DNA of 35,995 bases from an uncultured Clostridium sp. (GCA_930991035.1 CAKNRV010000014.1:1-35995), one strand, 5' to 3'. Positions 9,394 to 17,307 are shown, numbered from the stretch's first letter. The notes: generated by a model not told the origin, from the sequence alone. Program-made: numbers and translations.

Positions 9394-9398
9394 CCTGA

Positions 9399-9419
9399 GT
9401 ACTAATTCAAAATTAGTAC
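9399..9419. repeat. Subterminal hairpin of the TnpB element right end
   Basis: GTACTAATT-CAA-AATTAGTAC is a perfect 9-bp stem with a 3-nt loop, about 40 bp past the tnpB stop. IS200/IS605-type elements carry such subterminal hairpins at their ends, and the TnpB guide (omega) RNA is usually made from this region, running through the tnpB 3' end. Exact element ends cannot be set without an empty site. Confidence 0.45.
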
Positions 9420-9460
9420 CAATTTTTATAAAGACGTTGTTTTTAAGTTTCCACCTACTT

Positions 9461-10723
9461 CTAGGCAACCCTTTTCTTTATTGGTCGTTGTTCTCGGCCA
9501 ATATCCATCGCTATTTCTAGGTTTGGACTAAAGTTTTTTACATATTTTCTTAATATATTTAAACTTCCATTTATGTCGCTATTTACTAATTTGCCTGTAT
9601 TTGTTCTAAATAGCCCTCTTTTTATTCTTCTTGTTTTATCATAGTTTTCTTTATTTATTTCTTCTTTATCTATACTACTTACTCCTGATGTATAACTTTC
9701 TTCTATCAATATTACTTCTTTTCCCTCTAGTTCTGCTTTATATTTTATTTTTTGCACTAATTCTTGTATTGGCATTTGTACAAATCTTTTATTATTTTTC
9801 ATTTCTTGTTTTATATTTTTTATATTTCCTATTATTATTCTATCACATTCATTTTCTATTGCATAATTTACTATCATTCTACTTGACTTATGCATATAGG
9901 TATTACAATATTGTCTCCTTTTTCTATATAGCCTTTCTATTTGTTTTGTGTTTTTGTATTTTTTGCTTCCTACCATTTTCATTTGTATTCCTTCTAATCT
10001 TTGTATCTCTTTATTGTAATATCCTATTTTTGATTTTATACTTTCTCCTGCTATTATTAATGTTGCGTTATTATTCATATTTGTACACGTTGCTAAATTA
10101 TTTAATCCTAAATCTATTGCCATTATATTTGTTCCTTCTCTTGCTTTTTCTTCTTTTTCATATATTATTTCCATTTTATATTTATTTTCTTTATCTTTTC
10201 TTGTCTTTATCATTTTTATTGCTGAAAAATCTACTAGCTTCTTTAATTTCTTTGGAATTAAAAAATTTAAACTCTTTACTTTAAACTTTTCTTGCATTTC
10301 TTTTGATATTGATAATTTTAATGTATTTCCTTCTAGTCTTATTGCATATTTTGTAAATATTATTTGCATCTTTCCTGAGTTTTTATATTTTGGTCTCTTT
10401 GGTTTGCTTTTAATATTTTTATCCCCATTGTTATACTTTTCTTTTATTGCTAGATATGATTTATGGTCACTTATACAATTTAAGATAACTTCTAATAACG
10501 TATGTGAATGTAAGTATTTAGAATGCCAATTTTCTTTTCTATACTTTTTGTAGATTTTGCTACTTTGTATATTCAGGCTCTTTTCTAATGATATTTTTTC
10601 TTTTCCTTGGTATATGTCATAATTTATTGTGTTATATACTTTTTCACAGTGCCATATTATATCCTCTATTATTTCTTTTTGTATGCAATTTGGTTTAAAT
10701 ATATATGGAAATGTTAATCTCAT
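9461..10723 (-). CDS. tnpB: TnpB, RNA-guided nuclease of an IS200/IS605-type element, no TnpA
   Basis: A 420-aa TnpB/OrfB. TnpB proteins are RuvC-fold nucleases guided by an omega RNA encoded at the element right end. N-terminal helical/OrfB_IS605 region (about 1-190), then RuvC: Asp204 in AIDLGLNNLA and Asp383 in NSDINGSLNI. The usual EDL glutamate of RuvC-II reads GN (299-300), while a Glu pair stands at 341-342 in EESYTSG. This fits the TnpB clade with a relocated RuvC-II glutamate. The Cys4 zinc finger is absent, replaced by TSGVSS...RIKRGLFR. Full-length and apparently intact. No tnpA is in the window, so it is a lone TnpB. GGTGGTGAG precedes the ATG, and a TTGCAA-17-TATAAT promoter lies at 10750-10778. 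Confidence 0.9.
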   Translation of the reverse strand: MRLTFPYIFKPNCIQKEIIEDIIWHCEKVYNTINYDIYQGKEKISLEKSLNIQSSKIYKKYRKENWHSKYLHSHTLLEVILNCISDHKSYLAIKEKYNNGDKNIKSKPKRPKYKNSGKMQIIFTKYAIRLEGNTLKLSISKEMQEKFKVKSLNFLIPKKLKKLVDFSAIKMIKTRKDKENKYKMEIIYEKEEKAREGTNIMAIDLGLNNLATCTNMNNNATLIIAGESIKSKIGYYNKEIQRLEGIQMKMVGSKKYKNTKQIERLYRKRRQYCNTYMHKSSRMIVNYAIENECDRIIIGNIKNIKQEMKNNKRFVQMPIQELVQKIKYKAELEGKEVILIEESYTSGVSSIDKEEINKENYDKTRRIKRGLFRTNTGKLVNSDINGSLNILRKYVKNFSPNLEIAMDIGREQRPIKKRVA

Positions 10724-10749
10724 TTTCTCACCACCAATCTATGTCCTAC

Positions 10750-10778
10750 ATTATATCATACCAAACACATTTTTGCAA
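10750..10778 (-). promoter_or_regulatory. Promoter of tnpB
   Basis: Minus-strand TTGCAA (10778-10773) and TATAAT (10755-10750) with a 17-base spacer. The leader to the tnpB ATG is about 20 nt. Confidence 0.6.
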
Positions 10779-10835
10779 TATTGTTAGCGGTTTTTTATAA
10801 CATTTTGTTGTACATTCCTATTAAATAAAAAAGCC

Positions 10836-10865
10836 AAAAATAAAAGGCACAACATATATTGTACC
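10836..10865 (-). terminator. Intrinsic terminator of the 85-aa repeat protein
   Basis: Minus-strand GGTACAA...TTGTGCC (10865-10846) forms a 7-bp stem with one G-U pair, followed by TTTTATTTTT at 10845-10836. It separates the small gene from tnpB, so they are independent transcripts. Confidence 0.6.
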
Positions 10866-10873
10866 TCTTTATA

Positions 10874-11131
10874 CTAAAAAGTAATATCACCAGTAATTTC
10901 TACTTCTTTAAACAAGAAATCTTTAACTTTTTGTCCTGTTATCTCATAGAATAAAAAGTCGTGAACATCCTCGCCTGTAATTTCTTGATGCCAAAAGTCG
11001 TGAACTTCTTGAAAAACTTTTTCTTGCTTTGGAGTTAATTCAAGGTTAATATCTTGACATAAGAAATTTCTTATTTTTGTCCATACGCTAATTTCTGTTG
11101 GTAAATTATTTGAATTTACACGGTTTTCCAT
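10874..11131 (-). CDS. 85-aa protein of unknown function with three 13-residue repeats
   Basis: I do not recognise a family. The second half is three near-tandem copies of a 13-15 residue unit: VHDFWHQEITGED, VHDFLFYEITGQK and VKDFLFKEVEITGDI. Each combines an aromatic Asp-Phe core with Glu-Ile-Thr-Gly. The first half (MENRVNSNNLPTE..., LTPKQEKVF) is polar with no signal peptide or membrane segment. It looks like a real gene: AGGAGG lies 8 nt before the ATG, a TTGATT-17-TATAAA promoter is at 11176-11204, and a terminator follows. The repeats differ at the DNA level, so the duplication is old. Probably cytosolic. It sits alone between tnpB and a broken pilin-like gene. Confidence 0.7.
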   Translation of the reverse strand: MENRVNSNNLPTEISVWTKIRNFLCQDINLELTPKQEKVFQEVHDFWHQEITGEDVHDFLFYEITGQKVKDFLFKEVEITGDITF

Positions 11132-11175
11132 ATATATTTCCTCCTTCGTGGTCTAAATAATTGCTATCTTACATA

Positions 11176-11204
11176 TTTATACTACACTTTTTTTAATTAA
11201 TCAA
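11176..11204 (-). promoter_or_regulatory. Promoter of the 85-aa repeat protein
   Basis: Minus-strand TTGATT (11204-11199) and TATAAA (11181-11176) with a 17-base spacer, about 45 bp upstream of the ATG. Confidence 0.6.
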
Positions 11205-11267
11205 GTAAAATTTGTTATTTTTTTATAAATTTTCCTGAAAGTATATCTAAATCAGCATCTACAAGAT

Positions 11268-11296
11268 TATTACATTTTTATTACATTTCTATTACA
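11268..11296. repeat. Three TATTACA direct repeats with 11-bp period
   Basis: TATTACA starts at 11268, 11279 and 11290, exactly 11 bp apart, roughly one helical turn. The set lies about 65 bp upstream of the -35 box of the 85-aa gene. Phased direct repeats at this distance can be activator sites. The remaining sequence of the gap 11132-11416 shows nothing else except the decamer GGAGTGTCCC at 11352-11361, shared with the pgk-tpiA repeats. Confidence 0.4.
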
Positions 11297-11416
11297 AGTT
11301 TGTGACACCTTTATTCTTACTTAATTATACTTTTTTACATTTTACTGTGAGGAGTGTCCCAATTGTATAAGAATGCGGAAGAACACCAATATTATTTCAT
11401 CATTTACACTATCAGA

Positions 11417-12618
11417 TTACTGTTCAACTTTATTTATATAAAGCTGCAATCGGAAAGAAGTATCGGAAGCACTAGTATCTACACTAGAACCGCTGCGATT
11501 AGCTGCAGACTTATCGCTGTTGTTATAAGCACCTCCTACGCTCACGCACGGATAACCACCACTATTACGGAACTCTGTTGTCCACTCATAACAATTACCT
11601 AAAAAATCGTGAATATTAGAATAATTATCTGATTTATATGCTCCTGTTAATTCTTTTATACTTGTTCCAATGTTTCCATAATCAGGATTTGTTGTTGTTG
11701 CTAACATATACCCTTCTTCATTTGTTTGACATATAAAATTTAATGCAGTATCCCAGGCATAACTACTAATAAGCTCACTTGTTACATAACTATTATCAAC
11801 ATACATTGCTTCTGCTAATGTTTTTGATTGGTTTCTTGTTACATTTGTATATACATCAACTTCAGCTTTACATACATTTCCTGTTCCTTGCTCGTATCTT
11901 CCTATATAATAACCTTTATTACTATTTGCACTTGTTTTAAATCCTTCTATTTGGTCTTTAGCTACTGAATTTTCATTTTCTTCTCCATAAAAATAAGTAT
12001 CTATTACATCGTCTCCATTTACTTCTCTCACTTCACTTGCTGTAAATATTCTTCGACTTAAATTATTTGTTAATTTTCCTGCTGAATTTATTGTTTCTGT
12101 TACATTATATTCTCCTACTGGTATCCATACAAATTGATTGCCATCTTTATCTTCTATTACTATCCCGTCCTCAATTTTCGTTGCTGAATCTGCTGCTAAT
12201 TTAAAACCTGATGGTATTACTACTTCGTTTTCTAAATCATCTTTTATTGTTGTATTTTTTTGTATGGCGCATTTTGGTTAATAGCGTCTTTGACTGTCAT
12301 TGCTGTATTTTCAAAATACCATCCCAATAAATCTGTTGCCTCATCCATTTCACTTTGTTCACTTTTTTCTGCCTCCTGCCATATGTCTCTTGCATCCTCT
12401 GTCATACTTACTAACCCATTCTCTCCAAATGCAAAATTAATTGTTACTGTTGCCAGTATGACTAGAACCACTATTGTGATTACCAACGCTATTAGCGTTA
12501 TTCCTGCTATCTTCCTTCTGTCTTTTGGATTTGGTTTTAATATGCTTTCCGAACAGCTTTCTAAAGTTTCTTTAAAATTTCTTTTATTGTCTTTATATTT
12601 CTTTTTATTTTTTATCAT
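11417..12618 (-). pseudogene. Pilin-like anchored protein with SUMF1/FGE-type domain, frameshifted
   Basis: Two frames together make one protein of about 400 aa. The first part (to 12244) has a basic N-terminus and the pilin-like helix GITLIALVITIVVLVILA, then FGENGLV and an acidic helix. The second part, running to the stop at 11417, carries FVWIPVGEYN, YYIGRYE, IHDFLGNCYEWT, SVGGAYNN and SFRLQLYI, the pattern of formylglycine-generating-enzyme-like (SUMF1) domains. Clostridia often join these two modules in surface proteins; here the domain is probably a binding module, not an enzyme. The frames meet at a run of seven A on the coding strand (12255-12261); one more A, or a -1 slip, would restore the protein. 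The start is placed at 12618, 8 nt after GAGG; an upstream ATG at 12657 lacks a good site. Sequencing error, decay and slippage all remain possible. Confidence 0.7.
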
Positions 12619-12693
12619 TCTCTTTTCCTCGCTTTCACTTTTTTTCTTATTAACCATTATGCCAGATGTTTAAAATGTCTAATGCACTTTCCA

Positions 12694-12768
12694 CGCACAA
12701 AAAGGATAGACTATCCTGTAAATAGAAGTTTTTCTTTCCTTCTATTTGCAATATAATCTATCCTTTTT
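12694..12768 (-). terminator. Composite hairpin, probable intrinsic terminator
   Basis: An outer 12-bp stem (AAAAAGGATAGA at 12699-12710 with TCTATCCTTTTT at 12757-12768) encloses an inner 9-bp stem (AAATAGAAG at 12720-12728 with CTTCTATTT at 12739-12747). Read on the minus strand it ends in TTTTTG; the plus-strand side also has a long T-rich tail. A second GGATAG/CTATCC pairing competes with the outer stem. It ends the transcript from the promoter at 13043-13072 and overlaps the end of the potential ON-state ORF. Confidence 0.55.
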
Positions 12769-12940
12769 ATTTTTTCCCTTATTAATTGCACTAATATTTT
12801 TGTATGTTTTTCGCATACAATTTTAGTACATATTATACTTGTAGAATATGATATAATTGTAGCGCATACTATACTCTTAGCATTTTTATTTATATCTTTT
12901 ATAGCATTATTTTTTGCATCACAAACAAGAGCACTTTTTT

Positions 12941-12997
12941 CTAATCTATTGCTCTCTCTCTCTCTCTCTCTCTTACAGTACCAACGGTTTTATTCAT
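12941..12997 (-). CDS. Short ORF truncated by (AG)11; candidate phase-variable gene in OFF state
   Basis: A TTGACA promoter (13043-13072), AGGAGGAG, and an ATG at 12997 lead into a dinucleotide repeat. As sequenced the frame ends after 18 codons (MNKTVGTVRERERERAID). Removing one AG unit, or adding two, opens the frame to the TAG at 12711-12713, giving about 94 aa. The extended product would continue SNRLEKSALVCDAKNNAIKD..., with a hydrophobic Cys-containing centre (IVCATIISYSTSIICTKIVC) and a basic C-terminus. That extended frame runs about 80 codons without a stop in very AT-rich sequence and keeps low GC in third positions, as coding frames here do. The ribosome binding site is a little far (11-13 nt). 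No family recognised. The frame end overlaps a strong hairpin, which counts against it. Confidence 0.4.
   Translation of the reverse strand: MNKTVGTVRERERERAID
12952..12973. repeat. (CT)11 / (AG)11 dinucleotide tract
   Basis: Eleven perfect CT units on the plus strand, (AG)11 on the coding minus strand, starting at codon 9 of a short ORF. Perfect dinucleotide tracts this long are hypermutable by replication slippage and are the classic substrate of phase variation. It is the only such tract I saw in the window. Confidence 0.9.
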
Positions 12998-13042
12998 TTT
13001 TCTTGTTTCTCCTCCTATGTTTTTTCTTCCTTTTATGTCATA

Positions 13043-13072
13043 ATAATATCAGTACATATCCTCTTTTGTCAA
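13043..13072 (-). promoter_or_regulatory. Strong promoter upstream of the (AG)11 ORF
   Basis: Minus-strand TTGACA (13072-13067) and TATTAT (13048-13043) with an 18-base spacer. Transcription would start near 13036, about 40 nt upstream of the ATG at 12997. Confidence 0.65.
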
Positions 13073-13199
13073 GTAGTATAAAATACATTCAGAAAAAAAG
13101 TAAATTTTAGAGAAATTCAATTTATGTTACATATTATGGTAATTGTTCGTTTTTGCGGACTAGTTATCCACACCTTTACTTTTTTTAAATGCTCAAATT

Positions 13200-13403
13200 T
13201 TATTTGTTTTTTTGCTGATTATTTTTTAGTATATCTGCATCATTATTTTTTACTATTGGTATTAGTTTTCTCATTTCTATTTGTTTGCTATTTTCTTTGT
13301 AAATCAATTCAATGCTAATATAATTTTTATTCTTTAATAAATTTATTAATTTTGATACTTGTGTTACTGATATATTTAGTAATTTGCTTATTTCTAAATT
13401 CAA
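13200..13403 (-). pseudogene. Winged-helix DNA-binding domain fragment
   Basis: A 67-residue frame with a helix-turn-helix (ISKLLNISVTQVSKLINLLKNKNYI) followed by a beta wing (ELIYKENSKQIEMRKLIPI). It resembles the helix-turn-helix part of phage or plasmid replication-type proteins. The frame opens with TTG without a ribosome binding site and ends in a low-complexity tail. It is probably a decayed gene piece. A single DnaA-box-like TTATCCACA lies just downstream at 13164-13172. Confidence 0.4.
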
Positions 13404-13471
13404 AGCAATTTTTTATATTTTTTGCAACCACTGTTGCAAAAATTACAAACACATCTGAATAATTTGTAAAG

Positions 13472-13765
13472 TTAATAATTAATTCTCCAATAACCTTTTT
13501 TGTTAGATCCAGCTCTTTCCAAAATTCCCATATCCTTTAAAACTTTTATATTTCTATAAATAGTATTTGTAGTTTTATCCAATTCTTTTGCAATTTCAGG
13601 TTGCGTTATATGGTTATTGATTTTTACTAAATTAATTATATCTATTGATGTATTAGATAATTCAGGATATTTTTCCTTTATTTTTATCTCTACATTTATA
13701 CCTACATTTTTCTCTACATTATTATCATTTCTATATAATCTACTATAAGTCGTATAGGAAAAATC
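13472..13765 (-). pseudogene. C-terminal winged-helix fragment of a regulator
   Basis: An open frame without a start codon ends at TAA 13472-13474. It encodes a repeat-like NVEKNVGINVEIKIKEKYPE linker, then HITQPEIAKELDKTTNTIYRNIKVLKDMGILERAG and GYWRIN. This is the C-terminal winged helix often found at the end of AlbA/divergent-AAA-4 or Fic-type regulators, preceded by NVGINVG linkers. The N-terminal domain is gone; a stop lies just upstream of the fragment. Remnant of a horizontally acquired gene. Confidence 0.55.
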
Positions 13766-13834
13766 TTAAACCAAATTAAAATGAATAAAAATTGATTTTT
13801 CCCATACTGCTATAATTAATTATTTTTTATTTAG

Positions 13835-14389
13835 TTAAATTTCCATTTGACTACCTAGGAAGCTTGCAGCTGATTGAACTACTTTTTGTTCTACTTCTGT
13901 CATTTTTGTGTTCTTGTCCTTTGCCAATAGTATAACTGTACCAATTGTATCTCCGTCTGATATTATTGGGTACACTACTTGTGAATTAAATTTTCTTTCT
14001 TTGTTGTCATTCTTTGTAATTGGTATTGATACATCGTTATTTTCTTTACTTGTGTATCTTTCTTTTTCATCCATTATTTTTTCTAATTCACTACTTACTC
14101 CTTGCTCTAAAAATTCTTTTTTTGAGCCTCCAGATACAGCAATTACAGTATCTCTATCTGTTATACAAGCTATATGTCCTGTTGTTTTTGCTAATGTCTC
14201 TGCGTATTCAGTAGCAAACTCTGAAAGTTCTCCAATAGGAGAATATTTTTTTAATATTACTTCTCCTTCTTTATCTGTAAAAATCTCAAGAGGATCTCCC
14301 TCTTTTATACGTAAAGTTTTGCGTATTTCTTTTGGTATTACTACTCTACCTAAATCATCTATTCTTCTTACAACTCCTGTTGCCTTCAT
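13835..14389 (-). CDS. spoVT: Stage V sporulation protein T (AbrB-type regulator with GAF domain)
   Basis: A forespore transcription regulator in endospore formers. Residues 1-50 form the swapped-hairpin AbrB DNA-binding domain (MKATGVVRRIDDLGRVVIPK, EIRKTLRIKEGDPLEIF); residues 60-180 form the GAF-like sensor domain. The start is placed at 14389, with AAAGGAGG upstream, not at the longer in-frame ATG at 14452. The 184 aa are close to B. subtilis SpoVT (178). In B. subtilis, spoVT is controlled by sigma G. The 94-bp gap to the upstream gene could hold a promoter, but I see no convincing box. Its presence suggests a sporulating ancestor. Confidence 0.88.
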   Translation of the reverse strand: MKATGVVRRIDDLGRVVIPKEIRKTLRIKEGDPLEIFTDKEGEVILKKYSPIGELSEFATEYAETLAKTTGHIACITDRDTVIAVSGGSKKEFLEQGVSSELEKIMDEKERYTSKENNDVSIPITKNDNKERKFNSQVVYPIISDGDTIGTVILLAKDKNTKMTEVEQKVVQSAASFLGSQMEI

Positions 14390-14483
14390 TTTTTTCCTCC
14401 TTTTAATTTTATGTCTATTCTTATTATTACAAAAGAGGAAAATTTTATACATCTTTTTTTGATTTTTAGATTTTTATATTATT

Positions 14484-16541
14484 TTACATACCTTGTAACA
14501 CATTTACATTTTTGCTTACAACCACATTTTCATTTTCGCTTTCACTTTCTGCTTCACTTTGCATTTCGCATTCTTTTCTGTTCTTTTCTTCATACGCTTT
14601 ATATATTTGTATTACATTGCCAAGTTCTTCCGCGAAATCTTGCAAAATTACCAATTTTATTGTTGGTTCTTTTCCGTCAATATAGTCGTCCATAACTTGT
14701 TTTAACTTTTTTAAATTTGGTAATTCATCTAGTAATTTTTCGCCATATCTTTTTGCTCTATCTAGTAATTTTTCCTTAATTGTTACTATATCTTCGTTGC
14801 TTGCACAAGATATTCTTTGGAACATTTGGAATACATCGTAATATCTAAATATTGGAACTTGCATACATTCTTTATCAAATCTATCATAGAATTGTTCCAT
14901 TTTCATTGGGATATACTTAAATATTTCTTCTGCTTTTTCTTTGTACATCTTGTCTTCTAGCTGTGCATTTATGTTGTTAAAGTGTTGCAAGATTTCTTCC
15001 ATATCTTCTGACCTGTCTTCTTCTATTGCTAAGCTTGCAAGCTCTTCTTCCACATTTGGGCAATAGCTTGATGTTAGTGAAGATACATTCATTCCATTTA
15101 AGAACACGCTTTTTATTGTTCTCATATCATAATCTATTAAACCCTTACGCACAAAATGTGCAAAGTATGCAAATAGTTTTACAACATTTATAAGCTCTAA
15201 TCTACCGTTCTTTACGTCGTCCAATACTTCTGTTACAACTCCACTAAATTGGTCATCAGATATTTTCCAATATTCTTCTGTAAGCAATCTTTTATATCCT
15301 GGTAATTTGTCTGTATCTACTGTGTTTATTATTGCCTCCATATCTTCTTTAAAAACTTTCATATCAAATATACGAGTACGTACATATATTTCTATAAATT
15401 TAAAGAATCTATATTCTGCTTTGAAATTGTAGTAATAATTGTTATCAAATTCTTTAATATAGAATTGTCTGTTATCCATAAACACCCTTGAAGAAACCAA
15501 TATTGCTTTGTATTCTTCGTTATTGTTGATGTTTACAAACTTATCTTTTGTTATTTTCCCTGCTTTTATTTCAAAAGATATTGCTATTGTAAAGATTAAC
15601 ATTGTTTGTAATACTCTATGGTTTGTATTTGGATATGACTTATTTACCATATCAAATATTTTTTTGAAGTTTGTTAGTGAATGTTTTAAAATTCTCAAGT
15701 TTCTTGTTCCACTTTTATTAAAAGTAGAAATTATTAAATTTGTGTTTTCTCTTAAGAATCTTATTAAATCTGGGCAATTTTCGTATCTCATTAAAAGTCC
15801 ATTTATAATGTAATTGAACTCTGGAGAATACTCAAATGTCTCACCAATCAATTTTTCCTTTATTCTTTCATAGTCGTTTGCTTTGTCAAAAACATATTCG
15901 ATTGTGTCACGTATTCTTTCAACCATTGGTTTGTCTGTTTTTATGTTTAGCTTATTTTCTTTGTCTAATAAATATGTTGCTATAAATGTTTTCATTTCTA
16001 GGTTGCTATTTTTTAATTTTGTAGACAATTCTTTTTCATTACAAATTATTATTGTTTTGATGTGATCGTGTTCAACAAAATTATTTATATATCCTAGAAT
16101 ATCTATAACATCAACATTAGCTCTCTCTAAGTCGTCAAAGCATAATACCTTGTCGTCTGTTGAGAAAAATTGACCATAATCTATTCTATCCCCATTTTGT
16201 GTAACTCCAAAGAAATTTGCCATATCAAGCCCTGTCTTTGCATATTCTGGAATATTTTTTACACCACTTGCATCCATAAATTTCTTTAGGTTTTTATCCA
16301 TAAGTTGTGTTGTTTCTATAAATATTTTTTTGCTTATTTCTTCTAAGTTAGAAATACCATATAAAGACATATATATTGCTGTATATCTTTTTCCGTTTAA
16401 TTGCATTGACTCAATTTTTGGCTTAATTTTGTTATTCCAAAAATATGTTTTTCCGCTTCCCCACTCACCATTAAGCATTATTGCATAGTCTGTGTAGTCT
16501 GACCTGATATAATCTAAAATACTTTCTACTAAATCTTCCAT
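14484..16541 (-). CDS. KAP-type P-loop NTPase, function unknown
   Basis: A 685-aa ATPase. Walker A is GEWGSGKT (25-32), Walker B is VLCFDDLER (132-140), and TIIICNEKEL (163-172) follows as the sensor strand. The FDDLER signature and spacing fit the KAP/P-loop NTPase-fold family, whose members are often found in defence or mobile regions. KAP proteins typically carry membrane helices between the Walker motifs; none is evident here, so it is probably cytosolic. The remaining 500 residues are helical with no recognised domain, and the C-terminus is acidic and Ser/Glu-rich (ECEMQSEAESESENENV). GAAAGGAG lies 5-6 nt before the ATG. It lies between spoVT and comF, all on the minus strand, with gaps of about 95 and 115 bp. 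No partner gene is visible. Confidence 0.7.
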   Translation of the reverse strand: MEDLVESILDYIRSDYTDYAIMLNGEWGSGKTYFWNNKIKPKIESMQLNGKRYTAIYMSLYGISNLEEISKKIFIETTQLMDKNLKKFMDASGVKNIPEYAKTGLDMANFFGVTQNGDRIDYGQFFSTDDKVLCFDDLERANVDVIDILGYINNFVEHDHIKTIIICNEKELSTKLKNSNLEMKTFIATYLLDKENKLNIKTDKPMVERIRDTIEYVFDKANDYERIKEKLIGETFEYSPEFNYIINGLLMRYENCPDLIRFLRENTNLIISTFNKSGTRNLRILKHSLTNFKKIFDMVNKSYPNTNHRVLQTMLIFTIAISFEIKAGKITKDKFVNINNNEEYKAILVSSRVFMDNRQFYIKEFDNNYYYNFKAEYRFFKFIEIYVRTRIFDMKVFKEDMEAIINTVDTDKLPGYKRLLTEEYWKISDDQFSGVVTEVLDDVKNGRLELINVVKLFAYFAHFVRKGLIDYDMRTIKSVFLNGMNVSSLTSSYCPNVEEELASLAIEEDRSEDMEEILQHFNNINAQLEDKMYKEKAEEIFKYIPMKMEQFYDRFDKECMQVPIFRYYDVFQMFQRISCASNEDIVTIKEKLLDRAKRYGEKLLDELPNLKKLKQVMDDYIDGKEPTIKLVILQDFAEELGNVIQIYKAYEEKNRKECEMQSEAESESENENVVVSKNVNVLQGM

Positions 16542-16656
16542 TTAAAACTCCTTTCGTTTTATTGTTATTTTTATTTGCGTTTTATGCTAATACATTGGTA
16601 ATTTTACATAGCTTACAGAATTAAAAAGATTATTTTTATAATTCTATTATAAAATT

Positions 16657-17307
16657 TTAATCCTTTGCTACTGTAAAAATTCCAATTTCTTTTACATTTG
16701 CCTTACTAAGTTCTAAAGCACATTCTTTTACAGTTGCACCTGTTGTGTATATATCATCCAAAATAAGCACTTTTTTATTATTTATTTTTTCTAGTTTGCA
16801 CAATTTATATACATTTTTTGCATTATTTTCTCGTTCTTCTTTATTTAATGTACTTTGCGCTTTGTTGTTTTTTATTTTTATAAGTACATCGGTATACATC
16901 TTGTTACCATATGTTTTTGCTAGTTCTCTAGCTATTAGCTCACTTTGGTTATATCCTCTTGTTTTCATCCTTTTTTTATGTATTGGAACTGGGATAATTA
17001 TATCATAACTTTTTATAAAATCCAAAGTTTTTTTGTCGTTTTTTATAATTTCACAAAATGTTTTGTATAAATATGACTTATCATTAAACTTGTAATCTAT
17101 TAAAAGTTTTCGGACTAATCCTTCGTATTTTAAAAGATGGCAAGTTTTTATAATGCCATCTGTAAAAGTATAAACACCTCTTTTTCCTATGCTGTATACT
17201 TTTATGCTTTTTTCGCACTCTTTGCAAAGGTATCCTTCGCCCAGTTTTCCACAAATTCCACACACTGGTAAAAAAATATATTCGAGAGCCTTCTCTAAAA
17301 AGTACAT
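16657..17307 (-). CDS. comF: ComF-family phosphoribosyltransferase-like protein
   Basis: A 216-aa protein of the ComF/GntX family. It has an N-terminal zinc ribbon (Cys16, Cys19, Cys28, Cys31) and a C-terminal PRTase-like fold with the PRPP loop VLILDDIYTTGAT (180-192). In competent bacteria ComFC acts with the ComFA helicase in DNA uptake; in others the role is unclear. No comFA is adjacent; the upstream neighbour is recD2. AAAGGAGG lies 5 nt before the ATG. Full-length. Confidence 0.9.
   Translation of the reverse strand: MYFLEKALEYIFLPVCGICGKLGEGYLCKECEKSIKVYSIGKRGVYTFTDGIIKTCHLLKYEGLVRKLLIDYKFNDKSYLYKTFCEIIKNDKKTLDFIKSYDIIIPVPIHKKRMKTRGYNQSELIARELAKTYGNKMYTDVLIKIKNNKAQSTLNKEERENNAKNVYKLCKLEKINNKKVLILDDIYTTGATVKECALELSKANVKEIGIFTVAKD

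Noticed and set aside
11354..11602. 82-codon plus-strand frame near the SUMF1-type gene
   Set aside because: It overlaps the 3' end of the SUMF1-like frame in antisense and lacks a ribosome binding site.
12257..12261. Programmed -1 frameshift in the pilin-like gene
   Set aside because: The A7 run lets a slip restore the frame, but codon alignment is not an ideal X-XXY-YYZ heptamer and no downstream stimulatory structure is evident. Mutation or sequencing error is simpler, so it was not annotated as programmed.
13164..13172. Replication origin based on TTATCCACA
   Set aside because: Only one DnaA-box-like site was seen, without dnaA, dnaN or a cluster of boxes, so an origin is not supported.
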